Source of the DNA: Pegoplata infirma
Lineage: Eukaryota > Arthropoda > Insecta > Diptera > Anthomyiidae
DNA: 64,000 nucleotides
Direction: 5' to 3'
NCBI GenBank assembly: GCA_963921195.1
Contig: OY992540.1
Location: 44,167,890-44,231,889 of the forward strand
Each line of letters starts with the position of its first letter. The stretch's first letter is position 1. The notes beneath the pieces are model-generated. The model was not told where the DNA came from. It made no database searches and worked only from the letters and a program-made list of their open reading frames with translations. The position numbers and the translations under genes are program-made. This document shows, piece by piece, positions 63,922-64,000 of this stretch.

Positions 63922-64000
63922 TAGAAGAAGTTCAAAGTCTCGCACGTGGAGCAATAGTAATGTTGTATTAAGTGCAAAAGTCGTAATGAATAAATTTGTC

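Overview
The window is AT-rich eukaryotic nuclear DNA, most likely from a higher (schizophoran, perhaps calyptrate) fly. Three things point there: a spliced gene with fly-like short consensus introns and a CDR2/centrocortin-type protein; a dense population of repeats that share the block layout of the Drosophila DINE-1/INE-1 elements (TATACCC ends, a CATAAAGTATATATATTCATGATC-type block, a GTCTGTCTGTCC core and a GCCGAA hairpin end); and many short non-autonomous DNA transposons. The species assignment is inference.

Only two protein genes can be supported. (1) On the minus strand, 8764-7670, an intronless gene for a small secreted, very charged protein with a signal peptide, an internal RKGR site and a basic C-terminus; a TATA box and an initiator lie just upstream. 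(2) On the plus strand, 48811-57066 and running out of the window, the first four coding exons of a CDR2-family coiled-coil gene, the homologue of Drosophila centrocortin (Cen). Its second intron is 6.7 kb and its fourth is more than 6.9 kb; both are packed with repeats. No intact transposase or reverse transcriptase is present; one short degenerate BED zinc finger of hAT type survives at about 16.17 kb. One tRNA-like sequence at 20.05 kb is a SINE head or tRNA pseudogene.

Everything else is transposon sediment. Left part (1-7.6 kb): two DINE-1-like copies, a TCTCAGAATCTGAGA array and a foldback holding two further foldbacks in nested order (4931-6900). 9-17.2 kb: further DINE-1-like copies, a hAT with an exact 8-bp target duplication, a second hairpin-ended family, a 226-bp tandem duplication. 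17.2-28.5 kb: a 600-bp perfect-looking foldback, AAAGTACC-rich repeats and a 4.16-kb hAT whose interior is a 770-bp inverted repeat. 28.5-31.3 kb: three CCCGAGTAAAAAAG elements. 38.3-47.4 kb: the clearest stratigraphy, with DINE-1-like copies used as targets by six hAT-type insertions and one CAC-ended foldback, each with readable target duplications. 48.8-64 kb: the Cen gene with nested elements in its introns.

Ten elements have TIRs and 8-bp target duplications typical of hAT transposons (nine exact, one 7 of 8). Since the hosts are recognisable repeats, the empty sites can be reconstructed and the relative order of insertion read directly. I find no sign of a bacterial, viral or CRISPR system.
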